Shown here: positions 44,544-53,979 of the stretch, one piece after another
Layout of the letters: every line of letters begins with the position of its first letter
Position numbering within the stretch: the stretch's first letter is position 1
Origin: an uncultured Paraprevotella sp.
GTDB lineage: Bacteria > Bacteroidota > Bacteroidia > Bacteroidales > Bacteroidaceae
NCBI GenBank assembly: GCA_944321365.1
Contig: CALULA010000001.1
Span: 62,001-126,000 of the forward strand
DNA: 64,000 nt
Direction: 5' to 3'
The notes under the pieces: generated by a model
Told to the model about the DNA's origin: nothing
Databases searched by the model: none
What the model saw: the letters and a program-made list of their open reading frames with translations, nothing else
Program-made: the position numbers and the translations under genes

Positions 44544-45821
44544 ATGAATAGGTGGTACATATTGTTATGCTGCTGGCTGTGGCTGATGCAGACAGGCGTA
44601 TGGGCGGACACGCTGCGCAGCGATTCTCTCACCGGACAGGACCTGAGGGAGAATGGGGTGGTGTTCACGGAGCATAACCGTGTGAAGCTGTTGACCAGCG
44701 GCAAGGAGAAGTTCATGGACTTGTTCAGGGCTATCGAACAGGCGCAGCGGTATGTTTATCTGGAGTACTTCAACTTCCGCAATGATTCCATCGGGAATGA
44801 GTTGTTCCGGCTTTTGGAGAAAAAGTCCCGCGAGGGAGTGAAGGTGAGAGTGATTTATGATGATTTCGGTAACCTGAGCAACGACCGTCCTTTACGCAAG
44901 AGACATTTGCGTCATCTGAAGAGTGAACAGGTGGAGGTGGAAGTGTTCGACCCCATTGTTTTCCCTTATCTGAATCATGCCCTGCACCGCGACCACCGCA
45001 AGATTGTGGTTATCGACGACCGTATTGTCTATACGGGCGGAATGAATGTGGCCGATTATTATATCCATGGCAAGCCGGAGTTCGGACAATGGCGCGACAT
45101 GCACATCCGTCTGGAGGGGGATGCTGTGCCGGTCTATCGTAATATCTTCTGTTCGATGTGGGAACGTTGCACTGGCCAGAAGATTGATGTTACGGAATAT
45201 TTTGCTTTGGACACCACGCTGTTTCGTTCACCGTTTGAGCCGGTGGAGGCCGTGCGCGACACTTTTTCGGGCTTTGAGGTCGGAGTGGCTAACCGTGAGC
45301 CTCACACGAGTCCGGCTGTGATACGCCGCAGCTACATCGATGCCATCGACAATGCCCGGCATAACATACAGATCATAAATCCTTATTTCACATTGGTGCC
45401 CAGCGTGAAACGTGCCTTATACCGTGCATTGGAGCGTGGGGTAAAGGTAGAGATCATGTTGTCCACTAAGTGCGATGTTCCGGTCACACCGGACGTGGCG
45501 GCTTTCAATGCCAGGAAACTGATGAAGCGCGGGGCGGACATTTATTATTATGAAGACGGATTCCATCACTCTAAAGTCATGATGGTGGACAGTCTGTTCT
45601 GCACTGTCGGTTCAGCCAATCTGAACAGTCGGAGTCTGCGTTTCGATTACGAAGTGAATGCTTTCATCATGGATGTGAGGACAACGAATCAATTGCAGAC
45701 GATTTTTGAGGAAGACAAGAAACATTCCACCTTGTTGACGCCAGAGAACTGGAAGAAGCGGCGTTCTTTCGGACGTCGCTTCATGGGATGGTTTTATCAT
45801 TTGCTGATTCCTCTTATCTGA
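44544..45821 (+). CDS. Phospholipase D / cardiolipin-synthase-like protein
   Basis: From ATG 44544 the protein has 425 residues and a signal peptide (ILLCCWLWLMQTGVWA), so the PLD domain would be periplasmic. That is unlike the transmembrane ClsA anchor. Both HKD motifs are present: HRDHRKIVVIDDRIVYTGGMN and HHSKVMMVDSLFCTVGSANLN. IYDDFGNLSNDR and GQWRDMHIRLEG are typical of bacterial cardiolipin synthases. An upstream in-frame ATG at 44430 would overlap kdsD and lose the signal peptide. It faces the TPR gene with only a 10-nt gap. Confidence 0.88.
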   Translation: MNRWYILLCCWLWLMQTGVWADTLRSDSLTGQDLRENGVVFTEHNRVKLLTSGKEKFMDLFRAIEQAQRYVYLEYFNFRNDSIGNELFRLLEKKSREGVKVRVIYDDFGNLSNDRPLRKRHLRHLKSEQVEVEVFDPIVFPYLNHALHRDHRKIVVIDDRIVYTGGMNVADYYIHGKPEFGQWRDMHIRLEGDAVPVYRNIFCSMWERCTGQKIDVTEYFALDTTLFRSPFEPVEAVRDTFSGFEVGVANREPHTSPAVIRRSYIDAIDNARHNIQIINPYFTLVPSVKRALYRALERGVKVEIMLSTKCDVPVTPDVAAFNARKLMKRGADIYYYEDGFHHSKVMMVDSLFCTVGSANLNSRSLRFDYEVNAFIMDVRTTNQLQTIFEEDKKHSTLLTPENWKKRRSFGRRFMGWFYHLLIPLI

Positions 45822-45831
45822 AAAAGAGGCG

Positions 45832-48033
45832 TCAGTCTTTTTCGTCCGGCAGCAACATGTCGCGCATCAGATTGATGTCCAGGGGGGCTATGCCATGGCG
45901 GAGCAGTTCTTCACGGTCGTCATCGAAAGGGAGCAGCGGAGACAGCGCGGAGTCTTTCTTCTTGTTCTCGTATAGTTTTACGTATTGCCGGTAGTAGAGA
46001 ATAGCTTCGTTTGTCCGTCCCATGCACCAGGCGGTATGTCCGGCATTGAGATAGTCTTCCCATGTCACTTTTTCCTGTTGCAATATTTTTTTGTAGTATT
46101 TTCCGGCATGCTCCAGTTTGTTCATCTTGAAGTTGCACCAGGCGATGGCCCTCCAGGATGAAAGCACACGCTCTCCTTTGTACTCCAGTTCGTAGAAGCG
46201 GTTGGCAGCTTCCTCGTAACGTCCGAGCTGCATCAGGCACAGACCGCTTTCAGAGATCAGACGTGCGTTGTCCGGGTTCATGCTTTCAAGTTTTTTCAGG
46301 CAGGACAGTTCCTGCTCATATCGCCCGCAGGCAGAGAAGCACAGGTACATCTGCCGCAGAATCCATTCGTTGTCCGGACTGAGCAGGTCTGCCTGCTGAT
46401 AGTAATAGATAGCTTTGCTCAGGTTGTCCGTGTGCTGATAGCAGAAAGCTATCTTCTGAAGCAGTTCGGCATCAGCCTTTTCTTTCTTCAGAATTTCCTC
46501 TATGTAGGATATGGCATCCAGATAACACTCCCGTTTGATAAGGTAAGAAGCCATGTCTTTCAGGTATACGTTGCTTTTCAGCATGCCGGAGAGCACCGGA
46601 TAGCGTGTAAAAAGCATGTCACGTTTAAACGGATCGTCGAATTGATGCTTGCGGGAGAACAGTTTGTAGAAACGGTACAAGTCTTGCAGATAACTTCGAT
46701 AGACATAGGCCGTGTTCTGGTTTGCCTTGGCTGCTTCACGGATTTGTTCCTCATTGCTGTCCATCTGTGCGCCTATTTGCGTCAGCATGGTTTCCCGCTG
46801 CGACGGCATGATCTGGGTCAGCATCAGGCATAGCGAATATTTGTCAGAGTCACAGAAGCTGCCGCTTTCCATCAACATCTGTATGGGATTGACTTTAAGT
46901 TCTTTGGGGAAGAGGCTTTCCACTTCCGGTCTTTGCTCGTCAAAGGGAGCGAACCAATGGGATATGGATTGGAAGAAAGCGAAACCTTTCAGGGCGGAGA
47001 ACGTTCCGAGGTTGATGTCGATGCCCTCTTTTCCCATGGAGATAATGGCTTTCATGTTGTCGGCCAGTTGCTTGTTGCCCTGCATGTTCTCCCATTCGGC
47101 ATTAGGTTCTCCGCGCAGGGCTTGGGCCAAATCCTCTTCCATCTGTTCCATGCCCATCTTGTTGCGTTGGTAGTTACTGTTTTTCAGCAGGTCGGGAAGT
47201 ATCTCATTCTGCAGCTTTTTCTCGGCTTTGGCCGTCTCCATGCTCAACAGCAGTTGCCGTTGCAGTAGGATCAGCTCGCCTTTCAGCTGTTCATCCTGGG
47301 CGAGCAAGGCCAGTCCGTCGCTTAGGTCTGTATAACAGTTGAAACGTTGTTCGTGTTGCATGTAAAGCCATACGGTGGCAGTCATGGCGCGTGCTCTGAC
47401 AACTGTGTTTTCTGTCCGGCAAAAATGGAGGAGCAACAGGAATTTCTGTGGATCGAAATAGCGTTGTGTGCTGAGCATAAGTGCGCTGAGCAATGGGGCT
47501 TGTATGTCGTTTGTCTGCCGTTCGATGAACATGCGGAGGCGTTCTGTGTCTGATGCATTGAGGAGAGGTGCCGTCCAAAGGGATTCAAACAGGCGGTCGA
47601 GTGTGTCGTACAGTGTGCGGATTTCTCCGGTATCGGCTTGCCCTTCAGCCCGTTTTTCCTGAAGCAGGTCGATGTTATCCATCAACATGTCAGGTGTTGT
47701 GGCACCGTCTGCCCGGCATCTGTTGCAGATTTCCGTATAGAAGTCCTTTTCATGCCGTAAGTGATACTGCCTGGCTGCTTTGTCTGTCAAGGCATAAGAG
47801 CGTTTTGTCAGGTGACGGTAGATGGCGGCCCGTTGCGGATCTGTTCCGCCTTGTTGCATGAAAGAGAGCATCATGCTGTAGTCTTGTCGTATGGCTTCCA
47901 GTTCGTTACTCAATTCGATGCTGTCGGTGTCGGACAACATGCCCCGCATGCAGTTCAGCGCATCAAGCAGATGGTTTTGGTTGAGAGCATTGATTGCGTC
48001 GGTATAGAGCAGATTAAAACTATTTTTGTCCAT
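45832..48033 (-). CDS. Large TPR-repeat protein of unknown function
   Basis: The protein has 733 residues from ATG 48033 (MDKNSFNLLYTDAINALNQ). There is no signal peptide, so it is probably cytoplasmic. The N-terminal ~450 residues are helical and unrecognised. The C-terminal part has at least five tetratricopeptide repeats, such as SKAIYYYQQADLLSPDNEWIL, EQELSCLKKLESMNPDNA and NEAILYYRQYVKLYE. The start lies 14 nt inside the end of the upstream substrate-binding-protein gene, so translation is coupled. The longer frame from 48075 overlaps more and starts inside that gene. Confidence 0.75.
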   Translation of the reverse strand: MDKNSFNLLYTDAINALNQNHLLDALNCMRGMLSDTDSIELSNELEAIRQDYSMMLSFMQQGGTDPQRAAIYRHLTKRSYALTDKAARQYHLRHEKDFYTEICNRCRADGATTPDMLMDNIDLLQEKRAEGQADTGEIRTLYDTLDRLFESLWTAPLLNASDTERLRMFIERQTNDIQAPLLSALMLSTQRYFDPQKFLLLLHFCRTENTVVRARAMTATVWLYMQHEQRFNCYTDLSDGLALLAQDEQLKGELILLQRQLLLSMETAKAEKKLQNEILPDLLKNSNYQRNKMGMEQMEEDLAQALRGEPNAEWENMQGNKQLADNMKAIISMGKEGIDINLGTFSALKGFAFFQSISHWFAPFDEQRPEVESLFPKELKVNPIQMLMESGSFCDSDKYSLCLMLTQIMPSQRETMLTQIGAQMDSNEEQIREAAKANQNTAYVYRSYLQDLYRFYKLFSRKHQFDDPFKRDMLFTRYPVLSGMLKSNVYLKDMASYLIKRECYLDAISYIEEILKKEKADAELLQKIAFCYQHTDNLSKAIYYYQQADLLSPDNEWILRQMYLCFSACGRYEQELSCLKKLESMNPDNARLISESGLCLMQLGRYEEAANRFYELEYKGERVLSSWRAIAWCNFKMNKLEHAGKYYKKILQQEKVTWEDYLNAGHTAWCMGRTNEAILYYRQYVKLYENKKKDSALSPLLPFDDDREELLRHGIAPLDINLMRDMLLPDEKD

Positions 48034-49009
48034 GTCGTAAGGCTTGTATGATGGAGTTGTTGAAAAGTGTATCACTGTTGTATTGTGCCGGAATCAGCTG
48101 GCGTTGCCGCAAAAATTTCACGGCAATGCCGGCGTCTGTGCCATTCCCGTTGCCGGCAGGGGCATAGGCCGGCAGTTGCAGTGAGTCGGCGGTGGCCGGT
48201 GTCACGGGATAAGCCAGCAGGATGTTCCGTATGCTGTCGGGGTTTTCCTTACGGTTGATTTGTCCCACGGCCCGGTTATAACTTTCCAGCAGCAAGCGGA
48301 GTTGCTCTGTTTTTCTTTTGTCGGCCATGCTTTCTGCTGTGGCCATGAAAGCCATCAGACGAATGTGTTGTTTGCGGCTGTCGTAGATACTGTTGTTACC
48401 CTCGGTCTTCAGTTGTGTGATGTAGGGTTCTGTCAGGAACGCTGCGTCTAAGGTGGCGTTTCTGACCATATCCTGACGTAGCACGATGTCGTTGATTTGG
48501 GGATGATATACGGTTGTCGGATCAATTCCGGACTGTGCGACGAGGGTGTCTAACAGCAGATCGGTCACTGAATGGCGTGCCATTCCTATCATTTTCTCTT
48601 TCAGATGTCGGATGTTGCGTACGCGTTTGCTTTTGGCGGCCATGAGTTCATGATGTCCGTCGGCCTGCATGATGACGTATAGTCCCGTGTCCTTGCTTTG
48701 CAGAAGAGCAGCTCTGACGAGATCTGTGTATGATACATCTACGTGTCCGCGTATGAAGGCGGTGTCGCAGTCCATTTGTGCGTTGAACGTCTGTAGTCTG
48801 ACGTCCAGTCCGGCAGCGTGGAACAATCCGCAGCGTTCTGCATAATAGAACGGCAGACAGTCCAAAGTGGGCATCAGTGCCACCTTGAGTGCCAGTGAGT
48901 CTTGGCGGCGGGCCTGTTCGGTCATCGTGTCATCGGCGTTCTGTGTTGCGGAACCGCATCCGCATATCAGATGTGGCAAGAGAGTGAGCAGTAGGAATAG
49001 TTTTTTCAT
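48020..49009 (-). CDS. THI5/NMT1-like substrate-binding lipoprotein
   Basis: The protein has 329 residues, with signal peptide and lipobox LICGC. KVALMPTLDCLPFYYAERCGLF, DTAFIRGHVDVSYTDLVRAALL and TLDAAFLTEPYIT are the fold signatures of ABC-type nitrate/taurine/thiamine-precursor binding proteins (NMT1/THI5-like). No permease or ATPase gene lies nearby; its neighbours are a TPR protein and pgk. The ligand is unknown. It sits just downstream of the pgk terminator and has no clear promoter of its own. Confidence 0.78.
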   Translation of the reverse strand: MKKLFLLLTLLPHLICGCGSATQNADDTMTEQARRQDSLALKVALMPTLDCLPFYYAERCGLFHAAGLDVRLQTFNAQMDCDTAFIRGHVDVSYTDLVRAALLQSKDTGLYVIMQADGHHELMAAKSKRVRNIRHLKEKMIGMARHSVTDLLLDTLVAQSGIDPTTVYHPQINDIVLRQDMVRNATLDAAFLTEPYITQLKTEGNNSIYDSRKQHIRLMAFMATAESMADKRKTEQLRLLLESYNRAVGQINRKENPDSIRNILLAYPVTPATADSLQLPAYAPAGNGNGTDAGIAVKFLRQRQLIPAQYNSDTLFNNSIIQALRHGQK

Positions 49010-49027
49010 GTGGCTGTTTGAATAAAG

Positions 49028-49058
49028 AAGGGCAACCCGTATGCGTGGGGTCGCCCTT
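49028..49058 (-). terminator. Hairpin terminator downstream of pgk
   Basis: AAGGGCAACCC pairs with GGGTCGCCCTT (one G-T pair), with a short T-rich tail on the minus strand. Some read-through into the next gene is likely. Confidence 0.65.
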
Positions 49059-49087
49059 CCATTGTTTTATATGTCCGTCGGGACGGA

Positions 49088-50338
49088 TTAACCCTTTATG
49101 GCTGCAATGCCCGGCAGCACTTTGCCTTCGATGGCTTCCAGCAGGGCACCACCGCCGGTGGAAATGTAGGAAACCTGATCGGCCATGCCGAACTTGTTGA
49201 TGCAGGCTACGGAGTCGCCGCCGCCGATCAGTGAGAATGCCCCTTCTTTGGTGGCTTCAGCGATGGCCTGTGCTATGGCACGTGAACCGGCTGTGAAATT
49301 GTCGAATTCAAAGACGCCGGCAGGGCCGTTCCACAGAATGGTCTTGGCACCCTTGATGGCTGCTGCGAAAGCTTTCTGCGTTTCAGGGCCTGCATCCAGT
49401 CCTTCCCAACCGTCGGGAATATTGTTGGCGGGGACCACCTGAGTGTGTGCGTCGTTAGAGAATGCATCGGCGGCTACACAGTCTGTGCCCAATACCAGAT
49501 TTACGCCTTTGGCTTTGGCTTTGGCCATGATGTCCAAAGCCAGATCAAGCTTGTCGTCCTCGCAGATGGAGTTGCCGATTTTGCCGCCCTGTGCCTTGGC
49601 GAAAGTATAAGTCATGCCGCCGCAGAGTATCAGGTTGTCCACCTTGTCCATCAGATTCTCGATGATTCCTATCTTTGTCGATACCTTGGAACCGCCCATA
49701 ATGGCCGTGAACGGGTGCTTGATGTCGCTCAGTACGTTATCGACTGCCTGCACTTCTTTCTCCATCAGATAGCCGAGCATCTTGTTGTCGGCGTCGAAGT
49801 AGTCGGCGATGACAGCTGTGGAAGCGTGTTTGCGGTGAGCCGTTCCGAAGGCATCGTTCACGTAGCAGTCGGCATAAGAGGCCAGGGTCTTGGCAAACGC
49901 TTTCTGGGATTCCTTCATGGCTTTCTTGGCTGCTTCGTAGGCCGGATCTTCTTTGTCGATACCCACGGGCTTGCCTTCCTCTTCGGGGTAGAAACGCAGG
50001 TTCTCCAACAACAGCACTTCACCGGGCTTCAGGGCTGCGGCTGCATCGGCGGCCTTGGCGCAGTCGGGGGCGAACTGTACGGGTACACCCAGTTTTTCGG
50101 AAACGGCATCCACAATCTGCTTCAGGGAGAACTTGGGGTTCACCTTGCCTTTGGGCTTGCCCATGTGGCTCATGATGATGAGCGCACCGCCGTCGTTCAG
50201 AATCTTCTTCAGCGTGGGGAGCGCGCCGCGGATGCGGGTATCGTCTGTTATTTTTCCGTTTTCATCCAAGGGGACATTGAAGTCCACGCGCACAATTGCC
50301 TTTTTTCCGGCAAACTTGTAATTGTCAATAGTCATCAT
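49088..50338 (-). CDS. pgk: Phosphoglycerate kinase
   Basis: This glycolytic kinase (1,3-bisphosphoglycerate + ADP to 3-phosphoglycerate + ATP) has 416 residues. [63 protein letters not shown] and [14 protein letters not shown] are the PGK blocks. The longer loop around [21 protein letters not shown] is normal for this phylum. Two adjacent ATGs (50338 and 50335) are equivalent. A -7 box lies 65 nt upstream. Confidence 0.97.
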   Translation of the reverse strand: MMTIDNYKFAGKKAIVRVDFNVPLDENGKITDDTRIRGALPTLKKILNDGGALIIMSHMGKPKGKVNPKFSLKQIVDAVSEKLGVPVQFAPDCAKAADAAAALKPGEVLLLENLRFYPEEEGKPVGIDKEDPAYEAAKKAMKESQKAFAKTLASYADCYVNDAFGTAHRKHASTAVIADYFDADNKMLGYLMEKEVQAVDNVLSDIKHPFTAIMGGSKVSTKIGIIENLMDKVDNLILCGGMTYTFAKAQGGKIGNSICEDDKLDLALDIMAKAKAKGVNLVLGTDCVAADAFSNDAHTQVVPANNIPDGWEGLDAGPETQKAFAAAIKGAKTILWNGPAGVFEFDNFTAGSRAIAQAIAEATKEGAFSLIGGGDSVACINKFGMADQVSYISTGGGALLEAIEGKVLPGIAAIKG

Positions 50339-50402
50339 TTTAAGTTTTTATTTAAAGGTCTTTTTGTAGTTTCTGCTTTCCGGTTGACATTTTAAGTCCT
50401 TG

Positions 50403-50410
50403 CAAAATTA
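50403..50410 (-). promoter_or_regulatory. -7 promoter box for pgk
   Basis: Minus-strand TAATTTTG gives a leader of about 60 nt. Confidence 0.55.
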
Positions 50411-50446
50411 CTTTTTTCCGTTTGAATTTGCAAGTCTGCCGCCTAC

Positions 50447-51166
50447 TTATTTTTCTCCTTTTCCGTGTGCGGTTCCGTTGGTGTGCGGAGGCTCTGATTT
50501 TGTGTTCCGTTCCGGTCTGGGATGGCCGTGGGTGTTAAGATAATGTCGGCAGATCAGCTTCAGTCCGCAAGCGTCGCATTTCGGCGACCGTGCGGTGCAG
50601 ACGTAGCGTCCGTGCAGGATGAGCCAATGGTGCGCTTTGGGAATGAGGGCCTCCGGGAAGTAGCGTACGAGCTGTTTTTCCACACTGTAAGGCGTGGTGC
50701 ACGTCGAGGGGACCAGTCCGATGCGGTGACTGACGCGGAACACATGGGTGTCTACGGCCATGGCTGCCTTTTCAAAGACTACGGCCTGGATGACATTGGC
50801 TGTCTTCCGTCCTACTCCCGGCAGCTTGATCAGCTCATCCAGGTCGGAGGGCACCTGGCTGTTGTAGTCTTTCACGAGCATGCGTGCCAGTCCTACAAGG
50901 TGGCGGGCCTTGCTGTTGGGGTAGCTTACGCTGCGGATGTATTCGTAGATCACTTCGGGGGTGGTTGCGGCCATGGCTTCCGGGATGGGGAAGTCGTGGA
51001 ACAACGGAGGAGTGATCTGGTTGACTCTTTTGTCTGTGCATTGGGCCGAAAGCACGACGGCCACCAGCAGCTGGAACGGATTGTCGTAGTGCAGTTCGGT
51101 TTCCGCCACGGGCATTGCCTCTTCAAAATAAGCCGTCACGCGGTCATACAGTTCCTGTTTTCTCAT
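50447..51166 (-). CDS. nth: Endonuclease III (DNA glycosylase/AP lyase)
   Basis: Nth removes oxidised pyrimidines and nicks abasic sites. From ATG 51166 it has 239 residues. The HhH motif LPGVGRKTANVI carries the catalytic Lys121, and Asp139 is in VDTHVFRVSHRIGL. The 4Fe-4S loop is C190-X6-C197-X2-C200-X5-C206, exactly as in Nth. The longer frame (to 51409) runs through the promoter box and a repeat array and is not coding. A C-terminal ~25-residue basic tail is extra. Confidence 0.95.
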   Translation of the reverse strand: MRKQELYDRVTAYFEEAMPVAETELHYDNPFQLLVAVVLSAQCTDKRVNQITPPLFHDFPIPEAMAATTPEVIYEYIRSVSYPNSKARHLVGLARMLVKDYNSQVPSDLDELIKLPGVGRKTANVIQAVVFEKAAMAVDTHVFRVSHRIGLVPSTCTTPYSVEKQLVRYFPEALIPKAHHWLILHGRYVCTARSPKCDACGLKLICRHYLNTHGHPRPERNTKSEPPHTNGTAHGKGEK

Positions 51167-51187
51167 TGTTCCTTTGTTTTTGTCTTG

Positions 51188-51195
51188 CAAATATA
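51188..51195 (-). promoter_or_regulatory. -7 promoter box for nth
   Basis: Minus-strand TATATTTG lies 22 nt before ATG 51166 and fixes that start. Confidence 0.65.
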
Positions 51196-51356
51196 CGAAA
51201 AAACGGAGTCCGTGCATCCGTCGGCATGGGCTAACTGCATGCACCGTCGGCAGAATGTCTGCCGGGGGCTTTCGGCGGTCCTTTCTGTCTGTGGGGCGGA
51301 GGCTGTGGCGGTGATTCTGTGGGGCGTAGGGCAGAGGCGGGGCTGAGGCGTTCTGC

Positions 51357-51465
51357 CTTGTGCAGGACGGCCAGTGTTTTTGCGCAAAAGCCCGGATGGT
51401 TTTGCCCAAGACTTTCTCCGTTTTTGCGCAAGAGCGGATGGGGCTTTGCGGCAGCCGGAAAATGC
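51357..51465 (+). repeat. 22-bp phased repeat array 7 (5 units)
   Basis: Phase points are 51359 (TGTGCAGGAC), 51381 (TGCGCAAAAG), 51403 (TGCCCAAGAC), 51425 (TGCGCAAGAG) and 51447 (TGCGGCAGCC). Every step is 22 nt. It lies between the nth promoter and the M56 terminator. Confidence 0.85.
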
Positions 51466-51485
51466 CGGTCTGTCCGGAGCGGACG

Positions 51486-51531
51486 TAAAAAGCGAGATGC
51501 GCCTCCGGCTGAAGCCATGAGGTCGCATCTC
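51486..51531 (-). terminator. Intrinsic terminator of the blaI-M56 operon
   Basis: GAGATGCG pairs with CGCATCTC, with nested CCTC/GAGG and GGCT/AGCC stems. On the minus strand TTTTT follows two bases later. Confidence 0.85.
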
Positions 51532-51569
51532 TGGGGGAAAGTATAATGAGTAGCTTTGTGTTTCCGGTT

Positions 51570-53333
51570 TTATGGCTTGACGGACGCCCATGCTTCTTCC
51601 AGGCCTTCGGGCGGTTCCGTGCGCGTCCATTCCTCGTAGAACTCTACGCCGTCCCACATGAGAGTCATGCCGAACGTGTTCTCGTCCTTCCACTCCAGAC
51701 GGCAGTCGCCGCCGTTCTCACGCACGAGGTTGTCGTCTACGTATTCAAATGTGCCGCAGTTGCCGCTGAAGAATATCAGTTCAGATGATTCCCGGTCTGA
51801 TGCCAGGGTGACGTCAGCGGTGATGTAGTGTGTGTTGCCGTACCATTTATATTGCTGGTTGTGTGTCGGAACGATTTCGCCGGTGTTGTTGTTCCGGAAG
51901 GCGGACATGAGCCACACTCCTTTCAGCCGGTCGGCACGCTCGTGGCATTCTTCGGGCACCTGCATCAGCGACTGTTGCTCTGCCGTAGGCGTGTGACGCT
52001 GCCAGCGTTCGGTTTTCCACAGTCCGGGCAGATTGGATTCTCCTGCTTCATCGCGCCATGTCAGTTCAAAGGTGGCGGAGTCCGCCCGTTCCACCGGGCA
52101 CAGTGCTCCGGCCTCTGCGATTGCCGTGTCGCCTGCCAGGCGGAATGAGGTGAGCTTTCCGGTGAAGAAACGCAGGTGCGGCGGTTTCTGTCCGGTCACA
52201 CAAACGGTGAGTGCTTGGTTCTTGCCGATGAATTTGTAGTGCGGGGCTATTTCCGTGGAGCGCACGGTGCGGAAGGCCGAGTCGCCGATGCATTGCATGC
52301 TCCAGCAGCCTTGCAGGGGGTAGTCTTCCACTTCTTGTTTTTCACGTTTGGTGTCCATGCAGCCGTATAGGCTGACGCATGCGACGAGAGTGGCAGTCAG
52401 GGCCGTGCGCATGTTGCTGTTTTTGATAGCTTTGTTCATAAAGATAATTCTTGAGTTTAGCATGGAATGATTGTAGCCGGTGCTGACGGGCACTTTGGCT
52501 TGCCGTTCTTTGCACGACAGGACAAGGTGTATCTGATATTGCTCGCTGTCCATGCCGCTGTCCAGTACGTCGCGGTCGGCTTCCATTTCCTGCTGTTCGC
52601 GGATGCACCTGTAGAGCAGGTGGGCGAACGGGTTGAACCAGTTCAGGGCTGTCAGTACCTGCAGCAGCAACAGCTTGTAGAAGTGGGCGTGCCGGATGTG
52701 GCTGATTTCATGCGTCAGCACGAACGGCAGTCTTGTCTCGTCGGCTTGGGCCGGAAGAAAGATGGCGCGGGCAAAAGAGAACGGCGTATCGTAATGGGTC
52801 TGATACAAATCCGCTTCTTCATACTGGCCGATTGCGGTGGCGCGGTGCCGTATGCGTATCAGATAGAGCAGTTGCAGGGCGATGTAGAGCACGGAGATGA
52901 TGATGCCTGCGACGTACCAGGAGAAAAGTGTCGGTAAGCCCTGTTGCCAGCTCTTTTTTATGGCTGCTGCATTCCATTGCAGGCCCTGCGTGGCGGGCGG
53001 CGGTGCCGACGTTGTTCCTAAGGTCTGTTTGAAACGGTTCTTGGGGAATACGGGGAATCCCGGTTGGGTGTAGGGTATCTGTGGCGTGCTCAGACTTGCC
53101 TGATCGGGTGGGGGTGCCTCAGGGCGTTCCGCTGTTACGAGCGTGGGCTGCAGGAACAGGCTGGCCGTGGCGAGGAACATGCCGGCCATGATGAACTGCT
53201 GTGCCTGACGCGGTTTGCATTTCATGCGCATCAGCAGCATGTAAAACAAGAACACTGCTCCGCCCGTGAGCAGGGAAGCCAGCGGATAGAAACCTTCGGT
53301 CAGTTGGATGTGCGTCGGGGCAGAGCTTAGCAT
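51570..53333 (-). CDS. M56-family (BlaR1-like) membrane metalloprotease with C-terminal lipocalin-like domains
   Basis: The protein has 587 residues. Membrane segments flank a zinc-protease loop: FVLTHEISHIRHAH gives H208-E-I-S-H212, and REQQEMEADRDVL supplies the third ligand. This is the BlaR1 sensor-protease arrangement. In place of a penicillin-binding sensor, the C-terminal ~240 residues hold two similar lipocalin-like units (GCWSMQCIGDSA... and GVWLMSAFRNNN...), as in DUF4488 proteins. It is 16 nt downstream of the BlaI gene, so it likely cleaves that repressor when the outer domain binds a signal, which is not necessarily a beta-lactam. Confidence 0.85.
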   Translation of the reverse strand: MLSSAPTHIQLTEGFYPLASLLTGGAVFLFYMLLMRMKCKPRQAQQFIMAGMFLATASLFLQPTLVTAERPEAPPPDQASLSTPQIPYTQPGFPVFPKNRFKQTLGTTSAPPPATQGLQWNAAAIKKSWQQGLPTLFSWYVAGIIISVLYIALQLLYLIRIRHRATAIGQYEEADLYQTHYDTPFSFARAIFLPAQADETRLPFVLTHEISHIRHAHFYKLLLLQVLTALNWFNPFAHLLYRCIREQQEMEADRDVLDSGMDSEQYQIHLVLSCKERQAKVPVSTGYNHSMLNSRIIFMNKAIKNSNMRTALTATLVACVSLYGCMDTKREKQEVEDYPLQGCWSMQCIGDSAFRTVRSTEIAPHYKFIGKNQALTVCVTGQKPPHLRFFTGKLTSFRLAGDTAIAEAGALCPVERADSATFELTWRDEAGESNLPGLWKTERWQRHTPTAEQQSLMQVPEECHERADRLKGVWLMSAFRNNNTGEIVPTHNQQYKWYGNTHYITADVTLASDRESSELIFFSGNCGTFEYVDDNLVRENGGDCRLEWKDENTFGMTLMWDGVEFYEEWTRTEPPEGLEEAWASVKP

Positions 53334-53349
53334 GCAGGTCGGTTGTTGG

Positions 53350-53727
53350 TCAGGATTTGCGTTGCTTGATGAGCTGTATCAGCCGGTCGGCTTCCTCGTC
53401 GGTCAAAGTCTCTTTTTCGGTAAAGAAACTGACGAGCGAAACGAGCGACCCGCCGAAAAAGGTGTTTTTCACATCTTTCATGAAGCGGCCGGTGTATTCC
53501 TCCCGGCTTATCAGGGGAGAGTAGCGGAGCATCTTGCCGATGTTCTCCGACCTTACGTAATTCTTCTCCTTGAGGATTTTAAGGAAAGTAGCCAGTGTGG
53601 TGTAGGCCGGTTTGGGGTCCGGATATTGTTTCAGAATGTCGCCTATGAAACCGCAATGGCCCGGCAGGCTCCACAGGATGTTCATGACTTGATATTCTGC
53701 TTTGGTAAGCTGATTGTTTCGTTTCAT
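53350..53727 (-). CDS. BlaI/MecI-family transcriptional repressor
   Basis: This winged-helix repressor of 125 residues starts KRNNQLTKAEYQVMNILWSLPG, continues YTTLATFLKILKEKNYVRSENIGKMLRYSPLISREEY, and has a C-terminal dimerisation helix pair. This matches BlaI. The protease partner follows immediately. A 16-bp inverted repeat two bases upstream of the ATG is a good candidate operator, so autoregulation is expected. Confidence 0.92.
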   Translation of the reverse strand: MKRNNQLTKAEYQVMNILWSLPGHCGFIGDILKQYPDPKPAYTTLATFLKILKEKNYVRSENIGKMLRYSPLISREEYTGRFMKDVKNTFFGGSLVSLVSFFTEKETLTDEEADRLIQLIKQRKS

Positions 53728-53728
53728 T

Positions 53729-53744
53729 TACTAATTGTTTAGTA
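53729..53744. promoter_or_regulatory. Candidate BlaI-type operator
   Basis: TACTAATTGTTTAGTA is an inverted repeat (TACTAA/TTAGTA with a 4-nt centre), similar in form to BlaI/MecI operators (TACA/TGTA dyads). It covers the predicted transcription start and leader between the -7 box and the ATG at 53727. Confidence 0.7.
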
Positions 53745-53747
53745 GAA

Positions 53748-53755
53748 CAAAAGTA
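53748..53755 (-). promoter_or_regulatory. -7 promoter box for blaI-M56
   Basis: Minus-strand TACTTTTG lies 3 bp upstream of the operator, so a bound repressor would block initiation. Confidence 0.65.
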
Positions 53756-53902
53756 GGCATAGTGTTCTGTCTGTGCAAACAAACAGTAGAGAAAAAGCAG
53801 TGTTTTTAGTTTTATTAACTGTTTATATGCTGTGATTGTGTCCGTCATTTTTTGTGGCGGACCTTTTTCATGGGGTTTCCGGTCAGTGTTCCAGTAGATA
53901 AG

Positions 53903-53940
53903 AAAACGGGAAAACGACTTTGACAAGTGCGTTTTCCCGT
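53903..53940 (-). terminator. Intrinsic terminator of the dnaN-recN operon
   Basis: ACGGGAAAACG (53906-53916) pairs with CGTTTTCCCGT (53930-53940). On the minus strand it is followed by TTTTCTTAT. Confidence 0.88.
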
Positions 53941-53979
53941 ATGGTCGAGTAGGGGCAGGATGGAAATCTGCTTTGAGGA

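Noticed and set aside
50447..51409. Longer nth start at 51409
   Set aside because: The extension passes through a -7 promoter box and array 7 and would add 81 residues not found in Nth.
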